From: Orcinus orca
Lineage: Eukaryota; Chordata; Mammalia; Artiodactyla; Delphinidae
Assembly (NCBI RefSeq): GCF_937001465.1
Contig: NC_064561.1
Location: 21,207,209-21,271,208 of the forward strand
Reading direction: 5' to 3'
DNA: 64,000 nucleotides
The position numbers were made by a program, and so were the translations under genes. Below, piece by piece: positions 32,246-44,887 of this stretch (the first letter of the stretch is position 1; each line of letters starts with the position of its first letter). Below the pieces are notes generated by a model that saw only the letters and a program-made list of their open reading frames with translations, ran no database searches and was not told the DNA's origin.

Positions 32246-33430
32246 AGACACATAAATATGAAATACGGTCATCATTTTTTTAATATCCTTTATGTTGTTA
32301 ATCCCTCTTAGCATTTACTGCCATTCACTCATTTGTATTATTTGGGGTATAGCAGTTTATTCACACAGCATTTTTACATATGGCTTATCATTTGTATTCT
32401 ATTTTAATAACACTAATAATTATAGACTATTGACAAACACATCAGACCCTACATGTTCATTTCAAAATCTTGAAAATAAGCTGGAAAATGAGGTGTAAAG
32501 TGGAAAATCTATGTGTATGTTTTCATTGGTGGAATGAGGAGCTACCTGAATATCACTCCTTTAGCTTTTCCTTCAAATGGTGCACTTTTTCCTCCATGCA
32601 TAGGAGTCACTTCCATTAGGTAAACAGTAGTCTTGAGGGCAAACCTCAGAAGTAGAAACAGGAGAACTTTTCAGTTATGGTAAAATCAAACATATTTTTC
32701 TTCAGTAGTGAAAAAAAATTCTTCATGAGAAGTTCAACCACCGTGAGTTCCATGGTGAAAAACTTTCCCCTTATAGATGCAACTTCCCCCAGAATTCTGA
32801 GAAATGTCGGTAGTAGAGAGGGGTGTTGCATACACCTGTTTCATTTCCCTCTGACTTTTCCTTCTCCTTTCTCTATTGACATTAAAATCTATAGTGAAAG
32901 CACATAGTAAGCAGTCTAGGACAATTGATATGACATTTGATCTAAATCTCCAAAGTCTGTTTTAGATGCGGATGCTATGAGCGTCACAGGAGGGGAAAAA
33001 ATCTAGAATTATTCTTATGTGATCAATGTACTAAAATAACAAGAGCAAATCTTATTTCTAGCTAACAACATAGCATTCCTTATGTGATGCCATATTATGG
33101 CAGAAAAGAAATATATGCGTCTATTTTCTTCTATATTAAAACTGCTAAGGAGTGGGGACCAATGAACTAAATCAATTGTTTTGGGTTCAAGTTGTAGTTT
33201 TTAGTAGCCATCCTTCTTAGCAAGTTTTCAGAAGCAAATGTAGTTTGTTTACTATCACCACTAAATGTGCAATTGTGTAGATTTGTGGAAAAAAGTATTA
33301 TCAAATATATATACTTCAAAATGATTTGTGTACATTTATCTATTCATATTATTATTCTCCCCAAGTAAATCAAAATCTACTGTATACTGTGTTTTTCTTC
33401 TATAGCTTAAAAGGGGAATGTATGTTGAAA
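32246..33430. other. Intron 1 unique AT-rich DNA
   Basis: No gene or confident repeat. Confidence 0.45.
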
Positions 33431-33431
33431 C

Positions 33432-33560
33432 TTATTCAAATATTTATTAGGTGTCTACTAAGTGCCAGGCACTCTACTAGGCAGTAGAGATGTTGTATTA
33501 GAGGTGGAAAATGTCCTTGACCTCCAGAACTGATACTCTTGTAAGAGAAATACTGGGTCA
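33432..33560 (-). repeat. L2-like fragment
   Basis: ATTTATTAGGTGTCTACTAAG, TGCCAGGCACTCTACTAGGC, then CCTTGACCTCCAGAACTG, in the style of a reversed L2 3' end. Confidence 0.5.
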
Positions 33561-34815
33561 AACTAAGTCAACAGTTTCTTTGCTACAGAGCTTTTTACGA
33601 GTCTTGTGAATTATGAGTCTCTGATAAGGAGATGTAGTGGACAACAGATCCCAAATTTATTTGAAATCTTTTCCTTCATGGACTGTCTCATAGGATTTAT
33701 GATCCACTGAACACACCTTGAGAGACACTAGTATTCTGCAGTGGTTAGTTAATTGTTTTCTATTAAACAACTATATACTGAATCCATGATATTATTCTGG
33801 ATGTTTTGGAGGATACAATGATGTACATGGCCACTGTGATGATAAGGGGGTCCAGTTTAGTTAAGAAGAGAAACCACAGGAGTTATAACTTAATGTAACA
33901 AGGAAATACAGACACATATACATATATTTATATGTAAATTACTATTTATATAGTATACAATGTCTTCTGAAGAAGATAGAGTTGTTTGTAACTTGGGATC
34001 TCACAGGAGGTTTCACAGAGAAGGTAGACCCTGAGCTGGGCAGAATTTCAGTAAGTTAATTTGGTTCTGACCGTACGATAAAATCAGGTATTTGCACTGG
34101 TCAATCTGACCTTGATGGAACAGCATTCCATTTGCAGGGAATGGTGTGATCAAACATGCAGTGGTGGAGATGGCCAGATTGTAATATTCCAGTACCTGGA
34201 AAGTGTTGGAACATCTGCTTTCTCCACGGTCTAGAAAAGTGAATCTCAAGTGAAATGCACGTATAATGGAGGCCAGTGCTCTTTGCTTTGTGCACTGCTT
34301 TGATTCTACAGCATGCAACAATGTAGTGATCTGTTTCAGATGGTCATTATTCGAGAGGGTTCTTAGTAACAGGAGTGGAAAAGGAAGACCTCTCTTCCTG
34401 TGTTTCTGCCCTATGCTCTTAAGCCAGAAAAGGTGCCAACATCACTGACCTGACCTTGTCTCAGGTATCTATCAGGATCTACTAGAATCATTCTAGTGAA
34501 AGGTAACTAGACGTCCAAAAGACTCAAAAGATACACTATAACCTTTGTATACTTTACCTGGTGAAACAAAAATGTCACCTGAGTGGTCCCCTTCCCTAGA
34601 AATACCAGTATGTTCTTCCAGTGCATGGCAGAACTTTGCAGGTAAAACTGGGATAAAGGTGAAGAACAGTCTTAAAATTCTAGTCCTTGAACAGCACCTA
34701 ACACACAACAGGTTTTCAATAATCTTAGCAACAGTATTCACAAATAATGACCATCAGCGTAACTGCTCTTTTGTGCCAAAATATATTACCATATTACTTT
34801 TTTTCCTGCAGCTTT
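33561..34815. other. Intron 1 DNA, nothing recognised
   Basis: No supported gene. The 102- and 123-residue frames (34013-34321 -, 34545-34916 +) show no domain, and the latter runs into a MIR. Confidence 0.4.
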
Positions 34816-34819
34816 ACAA

Positions 34820-34925
34820 CTTGGGTTCTATTATTGTTTCCATTTTACAGATTAGGAAAGTGAGGCTCAGAGATGCTAAGTCACTTGGGCAAGGTCACAG
34901 AGCTTGTAGGAGATAAACCTGTACC
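34820..34925 (-). repeat. MIR fragment
   Basis: CCATTTTACAGATTAGGAAA, GTGAGGCTCAGAGATGCTAA, GCAAGGTCACAGAGCTTGTA: well-preserved reverse MIR core. Confidence 0.9.
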
Positions 34926-36303
34926 CTTACTGTTGGATCCTACAAACCAGACCATAATTTAAGTCCTTCAAAATGTACCTCAGAACATTTGAGTAAATTA
35001 ATGAATAAATCCTCCTAGTCAGACTGACCAGATCATTATATTAGGTTCAGCTATAAGTGGAGGAAAGTCATAATCATAGTTGGACAGTTAATACAGTAAT
35101 TTACTTGATTTGAATTTTCTAAATGACGTTTAGCTGCTAATTTCATGATGATAACCATCGAATAAAAACAGGTATATTTTGATGTTTGGAATAAGATCTC
35201 ATATTGAGTAAAATACATATTGATTCCTAGACCTATATGATGTGAGTAACAGATGACATTGAGATGCTATCTAGAAGTACTCCTGTGCAGTTCATCATGT
35301 CAACCCAGCTAATAATTTTAGAATCTTCAGAGTGAATAATATATGCAGCCATAAAGCATATTTCTAATCAATGCAAATAATATTTTTCCTATGCTAAACC
35401 CAGAGTGAAGTTATAACACGCATCATAAGATTAATGGGCCATTTTTTCTTCATCACTTTGCTAAATTACTTAGTCTGGAAACCATTCAGAAGGTTGCGAA
35501 TTGGAGCTGAGCAGTAGTAGTGAGACTGTGCCTCTGATGATGAAACTATTTCCACCCCGACCCCTACTGCTCCCTTCTTGGGAAAGAAGGCAACATTTCT
35601 CCTAGAAAAAGTCACAGGTTCATAAGCTGGCTTGTATAATACGTTTGGAGGAATAGTGTGTCTTTTAAGCAGAGCCTATCTCGGCATATAAAATAATTTT
35701 TACCTACCATTTAATGAAATTAACACTCACTTTGAGGCTAGGTCTTTTGCCATTTGACTCCTGGATCACGTCTATGGATATATTTTTTTCTTGAGACGAA
35801 GTGTGAACCCAATATAGTATCCATCCTTCAGTCTATCTAGCTGAGGTACATCATCTGAAGCACAAGCTCCGTGAGGCCAGGCACTTTATCTGCTCTATCA
35901 GTGTAGCCCTGATGCCTAGTGTCTAGCTTTTGGAGATTCTTAATAAACATTTGTACTGAATAAGGTATGTATATGGTGAGCAAAAGTTGGCTTCCCATTT
36001 TCCAGTCAAGGGTATCCCACTCATGTTCTGTGAACACTGGATAGCAGAATCTTACTATGTTATTTTTCTTTTCCCTTTGCAAGTTTCCTGAAAGGGCATT
36101 CCTGTCCTTAGAATGTCCATCTCCTCCCATCTTCCTGGAGAATAACTCTTCTTTCTTAAATACTTAGCCCCATTATTGACTCTTTAAGATTGAATGTATT
36201 ACCTCCTTACAAACAGGAAAATGCAGTGCTTTTTTTTTTTTCGACAATTTATCACCAGAAAATTATTCTAACACCTGAAATTCTGGACCTAAAATGCTTG
36301 GAC
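34926..36303. other. Intron 1 DNA, mostly unassigned
   Basis: About 35865-35965 resembles an L2/MIR-type 3' end (AGGCCAGGCACTTTATCTG ... AATAAACATTTGTACTGAA). The rest is unique-looking, with no gene. Confidence 0.4.
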
Positions 36304-36486
36304 TAGTGGTTCTCAAAGTCTGGTACCCAGACCAGCACATCAGCTGCACGTAGGAATTTTTAGAAGTGAAAGTCTTGGGCCCTGCTCCAGACCTACAGAC
36401 TCGGACACTCTGGGGGTGGGGCCCACTGCCTGTTTCAGCAAGCTCTCTTGGTGATGCTGATGCATACTCAAGTTTGAGAGCCACTG
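36304..36486 (+). repeat. MER5A hAT-Charlie relic, near full length
   Basis: Terminal inverted repeats TAGTGGTTCTCAAA ... TTGAGAGCCACTG. The interior has the diagnostic CACTCTGGGGGTGGGGCCCA and GATGCTGATGCATACTCAAG. The length of about 183 bases is close to the family consensus. Confidence 0.95.
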
Positions 36487-36489
36487 CTT

Positions 36490-36690
36490 AGACCTAGAAC
36501 TTAAGGTTTAGGCTTTGGACAGATCTGAGTCCTAAACACTACTGAGACACTGGGGTGACCATGAGCAAGTTACTTCTGGGAACCTCTTAGCATCTGTGTG
36601 CCTTGCTTAGCTAATAGTGATTTTAATTAATTAGAATAATGCACATGGTGTACTCAAGAGAGTAACCAAAGCATACTTTATGTTCCATAA
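36490..36690 (+). repeat. MIR element (diverged)
   Basis: GACAGATCTGAGTCCTAAAC, ATGAGCAAGTTACTTCTGGG, then a weak 3' half. Confidence 0.65.
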
Positions 36691-37784
36691 ATTCTAGCTG
36701 TTTACAGTTATCATCAATCAGAGCTTACTGACACATCCTGAAGACATTCTTCTAATAAGTGTAATAATGTGGTTTGTAAAATTAACAGCTTAGAAGAGCA
36801 TATTACAAAGTTCATCAGACAGGGTCTCAGCAGGAAATCAGGGGTACATCAATAAGGATAAATTGAGCCCAATGTAGAGAATCAAGAGATAGTGTAGTGC
36901 CCTGGGTTCAGTAAAAGTGTGGCTACCTTTATAGGAGATGAAAGAGAAAGGAAGCCTTGCTGGAGAGAGAGTCCTCCCCAAAGATGCTGTGATGCCCCAC
37001 AGAGAAACACTATACGTTAGTTGGGGGATGCAATTTGGCAAGAATTAATACCCTAACTTCACTCCCCTCCTTCATTCCCTACAGTCTTCTATTGGTACTC
37101 TTCATTGGTGAGCCAAACAGAAGCTAGAGCAAGGACACTTACTAAGATAGGCCATGCAAGCCATCCATATAGAGTTGGGTGGAGAAAGGATGTGGAAGGG
37201 CAAAGAGGACATATTTCCCGCAGGTGGTGAGCGAGCTGTAAAATCACTCGCCCTTCTAACATCATTGCCATTGCAGGAGCACGGAGGAGCAAGTGGTTAG
37301 TTCTGACTTGGCAGATCCAGGCGACTGCAGGACAGAACTGGTATATGAGTTGGGCTTTAAAGGTAGATTTGAATTTTAATGGAGAGTATGGAGTAAGAAA
37401 TGGTGAAGAACCAAGGGAAAGGGAGATTCATTGCAAATGGAGAAAAGAAAAGTGGCATAAAGACAAGAAAAGTCAAGACTTATGGAAGAGATAGCAAATA
37501 CTCTGCGTGTGACTGGAGCAGAGAATGGGCAGACGAAGGCTGGAAGTTAAGATGAAGTCATCCTTGAATAACATTAAAGTTTCCTCCTTTAACCTCAATT
37601 TCCACCTTCTACTCCCTTCATTAACATTGGAAAATTAAAAGTGAATTTGACTGGGCTGGTGACAATGGCAGTATGAAGCAAAGAGAGGAGAATAAGAGTA
37701 AAAAATTTAGTAGTACCTTGGTGAAGCTGGGTAAATGATGGGTGGTGGTGTCACGTCAAAGCATGGGCAAGTGATTGTGACAAA
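36691..37784. other. Intron 1 DNA, possible ancient repeat, no gene
   Basis: About 36830-37310 resembles an old high-copy repeat (GCCAAACAGAAGCTAGAGC ... GTTGGGTGGAGAAAGGATG) that I cannot name. Antisense frames here (67 residues each) are not convincing. Confidence 0.4.
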
Positions 37785-37965
37785 TATAGGCTTATTTCTT
37801 GACTATATGACTTCAGTTAAGGTACTTAAGCCCTCTAGGCTGCAGTCTCCCAACCTGTAAATTGGGGATAAAACCTCGCTTCCTCCAAGGTTTCTGTGAG
37901 GATCTAATGAGCAATGGAAGTAAGAGTTGAGTCCAGTAATCAGTTTTTAATACATATAAACTAAT
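37785..37965 (+). repeat. MIR element
   Basis: GACTTCAGTTAAGGTACTTAAG, CAACCTGTAAATTGGGGATA, then GGTTTCTGTGAGGATCTAATG: forward MIR. Confidence 0.85.
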
Positions 37966-37984
37966 GTGAGGATAAGGGTAAGAA

Positions 37985-38095
37985 TACTTGCTATCATTTA
38001 TTGAATACTTATTATGTGTCCAATATTGTGCTAGTCTATTTACATATCTTTTCTCACTTAGCTTTCTTTTCTCTTATCTGCCTTTCTATAGGCAA
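37985..38095 (-). repeat. MIR fragment
   Basis: CTATCATTTATTGAATACTT, ATTATGTGTCCAATATTGTG: reverse MIR 3' half. Confidence 0.65.
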
Positions 38096-41000
38096 GAGAT
38101 AACTGATGGCTCAGTTATGAGGAAACGCAGTTGTGAGGAAAATGTCAGAGGGAAAATGTACCAGAAAGTTAATTCCTAATGGATCTGTCAGCCTTAAACA
38201 GAGCATGTCTGTGCTAAACTGTGTAAAATATCTGTGCTAAAACTACTCAATTGGACAAGTTTTGATAAAGTATTAACTTAATGAATAGGCATAAACAGCT
38301 TGGAGCTTTTTGGAGGGTATGTGGTAATATTAGTATTGGTGTGATGACTTTTGAAAGTTCTATGGCGTATAGAAGTCAAAAAGAAGACCCGGAAAGGGGC
38401 AAAACTCTCTCTGAAAGTTATTGGGGAAGTCTGGCTAGTAAGACTCCAAAAGGGAGAATCAGTAAGAGGCCAGGTTATTCATAGGCCTTCTAAGAATGTG
38501 TCCATGAGAAATATTTACAATGATTGGATGCCGGAATAAAGGAGAACACTGGCTCCATAAATGGTAACTTATTTTACACAAACAGGCTAATGATAAAAAT
38601 AATGAAAATCTGATGGATTTTTGAGAGTTTCATTGACCAAACTGAGACAGAAGTGCATAACAGCTAGATGCTCATAGTTTTAATCAGTTCAGTTTGGAGT
38701 CAAGCAAAGATAGCACCTGAAATGGTAAGGGACGTTTATGCAAGGTCACAAAGATTTTTGGTGGTGCATTTGGGATATAAACCCATTTCCATAAGAATTC
38801 CTTCAGAGGTCAAATGTTTGCTTGTCAAAAGTAGCATGAACTTACTTCCAGGAAAAGTTCTTAAGAAAAAATAATTTGAGTAATGAAGAACACTGATGTA
38901 ACAGTTAATTTAAGAACCCAGAAATAGAGGTAAAGAGTAAAGCAATTATGGGTTAAGAGTCTGCATAAATTCCCCTGGAAGGGGGATATGGTCAGAGATG
39001 GCAGTTTGAAAACAGTGAGTCACCAAAAGTAAAAGTTTAAATTACAAGCTGTTTTGGGGGTCTTCAAGAGAGATTTTATAGATTGAACAACAACAGCAGC
39101 AAGGATAAGGTATAACGCTGTCATGTAGACTGCAGCCTGAAAAGAAAGCATTGCAGAAAAGCCGCATCATCCTGAATTTATATTTCCGTGCATTTGAACA
39201 GATTGGAGAGCAGTAAAGTTGCTTTAAGAGCGAGTGATTTAAGTCAGCCAGCTTGTGAATAATACGAGATATTTTTGCATTTACATTAACTTATGTCCAT
39301 AAATAACGAACTTTAACAATGAACAAAATCCGTAATCCTGATAATGCTAAGAAAACTGGAAAGATTCCTTTACCTTGAAAAGACAGGATAAAGAAGACAG
39401 CATAGAAATTTAGGGAGATTGCAGTTTTGGAAAAATTATATTAACATTTATTAGCTGCTACAGCTTTGAAATGTGATGATTTAAAGAAAGAAGTAGACTG
39501 TTGATTTCTAAAAGGTAATGTGTTGGCTGAAAGAGAAGAGAATCTTGTTGAGACCTAAAGTGTTCTTTTAAGGATATATTTCAATGTCATTTCAAAAAAT
39601 AAACACATTTCCCATAACAAAACAGTGAGGTTAATGGAATAATGCAGGTGAAAGCTTTTTGGCCCGAAGGAGTTCCATCCTTTGGAACAAAGTTTTATTG
39701 TTGAACACACCATGACCCAGGCCTGTGAGTGCCAGCACAGTGGCTGTTTTTACAAGATCTGGTACAATATTCACAGTAGTTCTGGCCTTAGCACTAGGCA
39801 AGGATCATTCTTTTTGTATCTTCCTGATTGCTTCCTCTACAGAAATGGGATAATCCCTCCTCTTCTAAACTGGAAAGTAGTTTCTTCCCTCAATAAAACT
39901 AGTTTCTTCTCCAGGTTGAGCTTTTCCAACTCTTAGAGGTCTAAAATGAATGATATGAAACATACTATATTTGCATCTATTTTTATTTAAGAGTTATCTA
40001 AGGAGATTTATCTAATTAAATAGGAATTTCCTAAGAGATGCCAAAATAAACAACCAACAAGTTTTCTTTAAAGATCATATATATTATATAACAAGATCCA
40101 CCTAAGAGTTAAAATATAAGTAGGTATACAATTTAACTATTTGAAGATAATTTTTCTTCTTACCACTGAAGCAATAAGCAGGTAGTAGTACAATTTGGGG
40201 AAAACAATATTTCTGGCTTTTGTTTGTTTTATTTTAATTTGTGATATTCATGAGATCTTTTGTGAAGCCTTTGGGTATATAGTAAAATTCATGGGTTTTT
40301 AACTTTGTATTGACTCGTATTTTTGTAGGTTTAAAATTTTTCTTCTGGCTTTAATTTATACTATCTCCATTTACTTTTTCATTTAGAAATAATGTATTTT
40401 TCTCAGGATTGCAATCTCAGTGCCGTCCTCTACTTTTCTATTTGTTGGACGTTCTCTTAGACGTCTACATTTTTGTCTAGTTCGTACATTTCTAGATTTT
40501 TATACAATTGATAAGAACTCTTTAATCTTATGAATTCTTTATATTTTCTCTTTGGAGACAAGATTTATAGGGATTTCCTTGGGCTTAAACTAGAAAGAAA
40601 AACGAATTTGCATATGAAATGTTGAAGGCTTTGTTACAAAGTGGGTTAACATTATATGTATGTTTGAAATAAACTACTTCAGCCAGAGCATCTAGCTGTT
40701 AACCTCCAGATTAATATCTATCATAAAATATGTGCATGCTTCCAACACATGGCATTGCCTCCTATTACTGCATGTCCAGGAGAAATTGTTTTGCTTGTAG
40801 CAAAAGGCATTAGCTCTTTGCACTTTTTTTTTTTTTTTTTTTACTGACAGCTATCCAAAAATCAAGCTGAACCCTTGTATGTGAGGACAGAAAAGGACAA
40901 TTTTTAGACAGGTCTAATATCCAGTTGTACCTTTCAGTCACTTAGAGAGAAGGCTTAGACCCCTGAAGCCCAAAGTCACAGGTTTTTTAGGATTATGGTG

Positions 41001-42045
41001 GTATATACCTCCAGTTTATAGGAAAAAAATGCGTTGTAGAAAATCCAAGTTAAATTAGGACTAATATCCAAGTTAAATCTAGAACTAAAGTTTTACTGCC
41101 CCAAATACATGTAAACTCTAGGTTACTGCTCTGTTGTCTATTTCATCAGTTGCAGAATATTCAAGTTAGTCTTTCAGTGCTAACAAGAACATAAAAATGC
41201 ATTATGTCTAAAAGCAGAACATGATTGCCAAGCCAGATCTGCTCATTACCTGAGAGTTTGGGGGGCCACCCAAGCGGCATCTACTTGTTTGCTACTGACC
41301 TTCAGTTAGACTTGCTCAAGAATTGTTACAATGTAATAACATACACCCTTATGTACTCTTGAGTTTATTGAAAACACACAGCAAATGTGCACACACACAC
41401 ACATACACACCAGCACACCAGCACGCACCTACTCTAGAGCCTAGAATTTTAAGAGTCAGAACTTTTTATTTGCTTCTGGATTAAGATGGACCCTGTATTT
41501 CCTCAGCATGCTAATTAGAAACTCTATAAACAATTCAAAACCAGCTTCTTAAAATTCTGTTTTACAAAAATTGATGTTAAATATTGTCCTTAGAGAGTTC
41601 TACTCTGACTTTTCAAATTGTTTTTTTCTCCCTTCATGGGATAAACAGTTAGGGTTTCTTTTTGTTTGTTTTTTATCTCTCATTGTAAAAAATTCTATCT
41701 TAAAAGCTGATTTATTATTTCTTCCTTAGCATGGACGACATGGGAACAAAGATGATATTTCATCAGTCTTGTTTTTATTTAAGTTGAAAGGTTATATATT
41801 TCTACTATCTACTGCAATACTGCTAAATATTTTTATAGTGCTTGTAAATCTTATGACATTATTTTTTTAGTTTGTATTTAAGGCATTTACTCAAAAGGGA
41901 CCATATGCCTCAGTTCATGTCACTCTATCATCAGTGTGTATGGTCACTCTATTTTCTAATACTTTTAAGATTGGTTTTGGCCCCGACGTTCCTCTGCCAG
42001 ATTTATTTCCTTTATTTTCCCCTATATAGCACCATTTGGGCCATT
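38096..42045. other. Long stretch of unique intron DNA
   Basis: Almost 4 kb with no coding segment and few recognisable repeats: a 19-T run at 40824-40842 and a CA-rich microsatellite at 41387-41425. Around 39120-39310 the sequence looks non-repetitive and GC-balanced, and is a candidate for comparison with other mammals. Confidence 0.45.
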
Positions 42046-42378
42046 TAATATGTAATTTCCCAACTCACCTTTCATAGTTATTTTAAACATATGTATATAT
42101 TTGAAATACCGAATTGTTTTGTATTTTCTCATTTTTGCAAAAGTAGTATCGACTAAGAATCACATCCTATTCTTTTATTTTTTCTACACAAAATTATTGT
42201 TTTAAAATTTGTCTGTGTTGCTCCATAGAAATTATTGCTTCTGGCCACTGTCTAATATTCCACCATATGTTGATACCATGTTTTGCTTATCCATTACCCT
42301 GGTGATACATACTTAGGCTATTTTCAACACTTTATGTCCACCATAAAGCATTAATACACTCTTTCCACATGTCCCCTT

Positions 42379-42404
42379 GAGTAACAGTGCAGAGTAACAG
42401 TGCA
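42379..42404 (+). repeat. 13-bp tandem duplication
   Basis: GAGTAACAGTGCA twice in direct succession inside the old L1. Confidence 0.95.
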
Positions 42405-42554
42405 GCCGTGGAATGGCTGAGGTAGAAGTCATATATATGCCTTATTTCACAGATTCCTCCCCGGAATAGCTGTACCATTTTCCCCTCACCAGCAATACTT
42501 GGAATTTCTCTCTTACCATATCCTTTGTCACCACATGCTGTTAATCTGCATTTT

Positions 42555-42793
42555 TAAAAATTAATTAATTTATTCATTTTTGGCTGCATTGGGTCTTCGT
42601 TGCTACACTCAGGCTCTCTCTAGTTGCAGCGAGCGGGGTCTACTCTTCGTTGCGGTGCGCAGGCTTCTCATTGCAGTGGCTTCTCTTGTTGCGGAGCACA
42701 GGCTCTAGGCGCGCGGGCTCAGTAGTTGTGGCTCCCAGGCTCTAGAGCGCAGGCTCAGTAGTTGTGATGCGCAGGCGGAGTTGCTCCACGGCA
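42555..42793 (-). mobile_element. 5'-truncated CHR-type SINE (older subtype)
   Basis: Reverse copy: TTTTTGGCTGCATTGGGTCT through GTTGCGGAGCACAGGCTCTAG to TTGCTCCACGGCA, lacking the tRNA head. The TSD is TAATCTGCATTTT (42542-42554) and TAATTTGCATTTT (42794-42806). Confidence 0.92.
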
Positions 42794-43109
42794 TAATTTG
42801 CATTTTAACTTCTGGACATTTGGCATGTGTGGATTCATATGAAGTAAGGTGTTTTAATTCTGCATTGCTCTGATTCTAGAAAAGTTAGGTCTTCATATAC
42901 TTTCTTGCTATTCATGTTTTCCATTCTATGAATTGCCTATCATGACCTTCGCTCATTTTTCTATTGAGTATTCTGTGTCTTTAGAGAGTAGAAGTTTTTG
43001 TATTCAGATGTTGAGTCCTTTATTGGGTTTTAGATAATGTATATGTCTTCTACCCATCAACTCTTTTTCAGTCTGACTTTGGTATCCTTTATTGTACCTA
43101 AAATTCTAA

Positions 43110-44165
43110 TTTTTTATTAGAGTATAATTGATTTACAATATTATGTTAATTTCAGGTGTACAACATGGTGATTCAATATTTCTATAGATTATGCTCCATG
43201 GAAAGTTACTATAAAATATTGGCTATATTCCCCATGCCCTACAATATATCCTTGTATCTCATTTATTTTATACATAAGTTGTCTGCACTTCCTAATTCCC
43301 AGTCTGTATCTTGCCCCTTTCGCTTCCCTCTCCCCACTGGTAACCACTAGATTGTTTTCTATATCTGTGAATCTGTTTCTGTTTTGTTGTATCCATTCAT
43401 TTGTCTTATTTTTTGATTCTACTTATAAGTGATATCATTACAGTATTTGTCTTTGTCTGACTTATTTCACTAAGCATAATACCCTCCAGGTCCATCTATG
43501 TTGTTGCAAATGGCAAAATTTAACATTTTTTATGGCTGAGCAGTGTTCCATTGTGTACATATGGCATGTATTCTTTATTCATTCATCTGTTGATGGACAC
43601 TTAGGTTGCTTCCATATCTTGGCTATTGTAAACAATGCTGTTATAAACACTGGATGTGGGTGCATGCATCTTTTCAAATCAGTGTTTCTGTTTTCTTCAG
43701 ATATATACCCAGGAGTGGAATTACTGGAATTTCTGGTTGTTCTGTTTTGTTTTTGTTTTTATTAACATCTTTATTGGAGTATAGTTGCTTTACAATGGTG
43801 TGTTAGTTTCTGCTTTATAACAAAGTGAGTCAGCTATACATATACATATGTCCCCATATCTTCTTCCTCTTGTGTCTGCCTCCCACCCTCCCTATCCCAC
43901 CCCTCTAGTGGCTACATCAGTTAACATTCCCACCAACAGTGTACCAGGGTTCCCTTTTCTCCACATCCTCACCAAGGCTTGTTAGTTTTGTTCTTTTTTA
44001 TGATAGCCATTCTGACATGTGTGAGGTGATCTGTCATTGTGGTTTTGATTTGCATTTCCCTGATGGCTAGTGATGTTGAGCATCTTTTCATGTGCCTGTT
44101 GGCCATCTGTATGTTTTCTTTGGAAAAATGTCTATTCAGCTCTTCTGCCCATTTTTTTAAATCAG
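43110..44165 (-). mobile_element. Truncated L1 in antisense
   Basis: Starts with an L1 3' end (TTTTTTATTAGAGTATAATTG, GTGTACAACATGGTGATTC) and runs into the ORF2 C-terminal region: CATTCATCTGTTGATGGACA, CTTGGCTATTGTAAACAATG, then ACATTCCCACCAACAGTG and TTTTCTCCACATCCTCACC. It is interrupted by a smaller L1 piece at 43746-43908. A weak possible TSD (AAATTCTAATTTTTTAT versus AAATCAGATTTTTTAT) flanks it. Confidence 0.88.
43746..43908 (-). mobile_element. Short L1 3'-end insertion nested in the L1
   Basis: T-rich start, then ATTAACATCTTTATTGGAG and TTTACAATGGTGTGTTAGTT to CCCACCCCTCTAG: the same 3' end as the full-length L1 at 55.5 kb. The host L1 resumes at TGGCTACATCAGTTAACATT and lacks roughly 50-60 bases expected at the junction. 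Confidence 0.88.
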
Positions 44166-44384
44166 ATTTTTTATATTAATTTATAATTTTAATATAGTTA
44201 AATTCATCACTTTTGCTTCATACAATGTATGCTTATTTTTCAAAGATGTATTTCATCTCTTACCCTGAAATCACAAATATATTACCTTGCAATTTCTTTT
44301 ATTCTCTCTAGATTTTATTTTTCACATTTAGATATTAAAACTATTGTATTTTAGTTTTGTACATTAGGTGGAATTATATAACAT

Positions 44385-44575
44385 AATGGTTAATAGAATG
44401 ATTTCTGTGGGGTTTAAGTTCCAGCTCCACCATGTACTTCTTAGGCTAGTCATTTTATCTCTCATACCTCAGTTTTTCCACCTGTAAAATGAGGATAATA
44501 GTTTATGCCTTGTGGATTTTTTTATGAAGATTAGGTGAGCTATATAGGACTGGGTACAACATAAGTGATATCACT
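44385..44575 (+). repeat. MIR element
   Basis: ATAATGGTTAATAGAATGAT, CAGCTCCACCATGTACTTCT, TTTTTCCACCTGTAAAATGA, GGATAATAGTTTATGCC: clear forward MIR. Confidence 0.88.
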
Positions 44576-44873
44576 AGGTTAAGATCCAGTCTCATCTCTC
44601 TTTTGAAAATGAGACTGTTTCCCCAAAAGCTGTAATTCAGCTTCCTCCATTGGACTATGATTCCATCTCTTTCATGTGCCAACTTCCTATCTGTATATAG
44701 CTCTATTTCTAGGCCACCTGTTTGATTTGTTTTCTTGTTTGCCGTTTCTTCCAAGGGCATCACACAGTTCTTATCTATCATGACTTCCCAATATATCTTA
44801 ATGTATAGGGCACATTCTCCACTTTGAGCTTATTTTTCAAAACTACCTTAGCTGTATGGAGAACTTTATTCTT

Positions 44874-44887
44874 CCAGATACATTTTA
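44874..44887 (+). repeat. TSD of the 44.9-kb SINE, left
   Basis: CCAGATACATTTTA, identical to 45278-45291. Confidence 0.92.
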
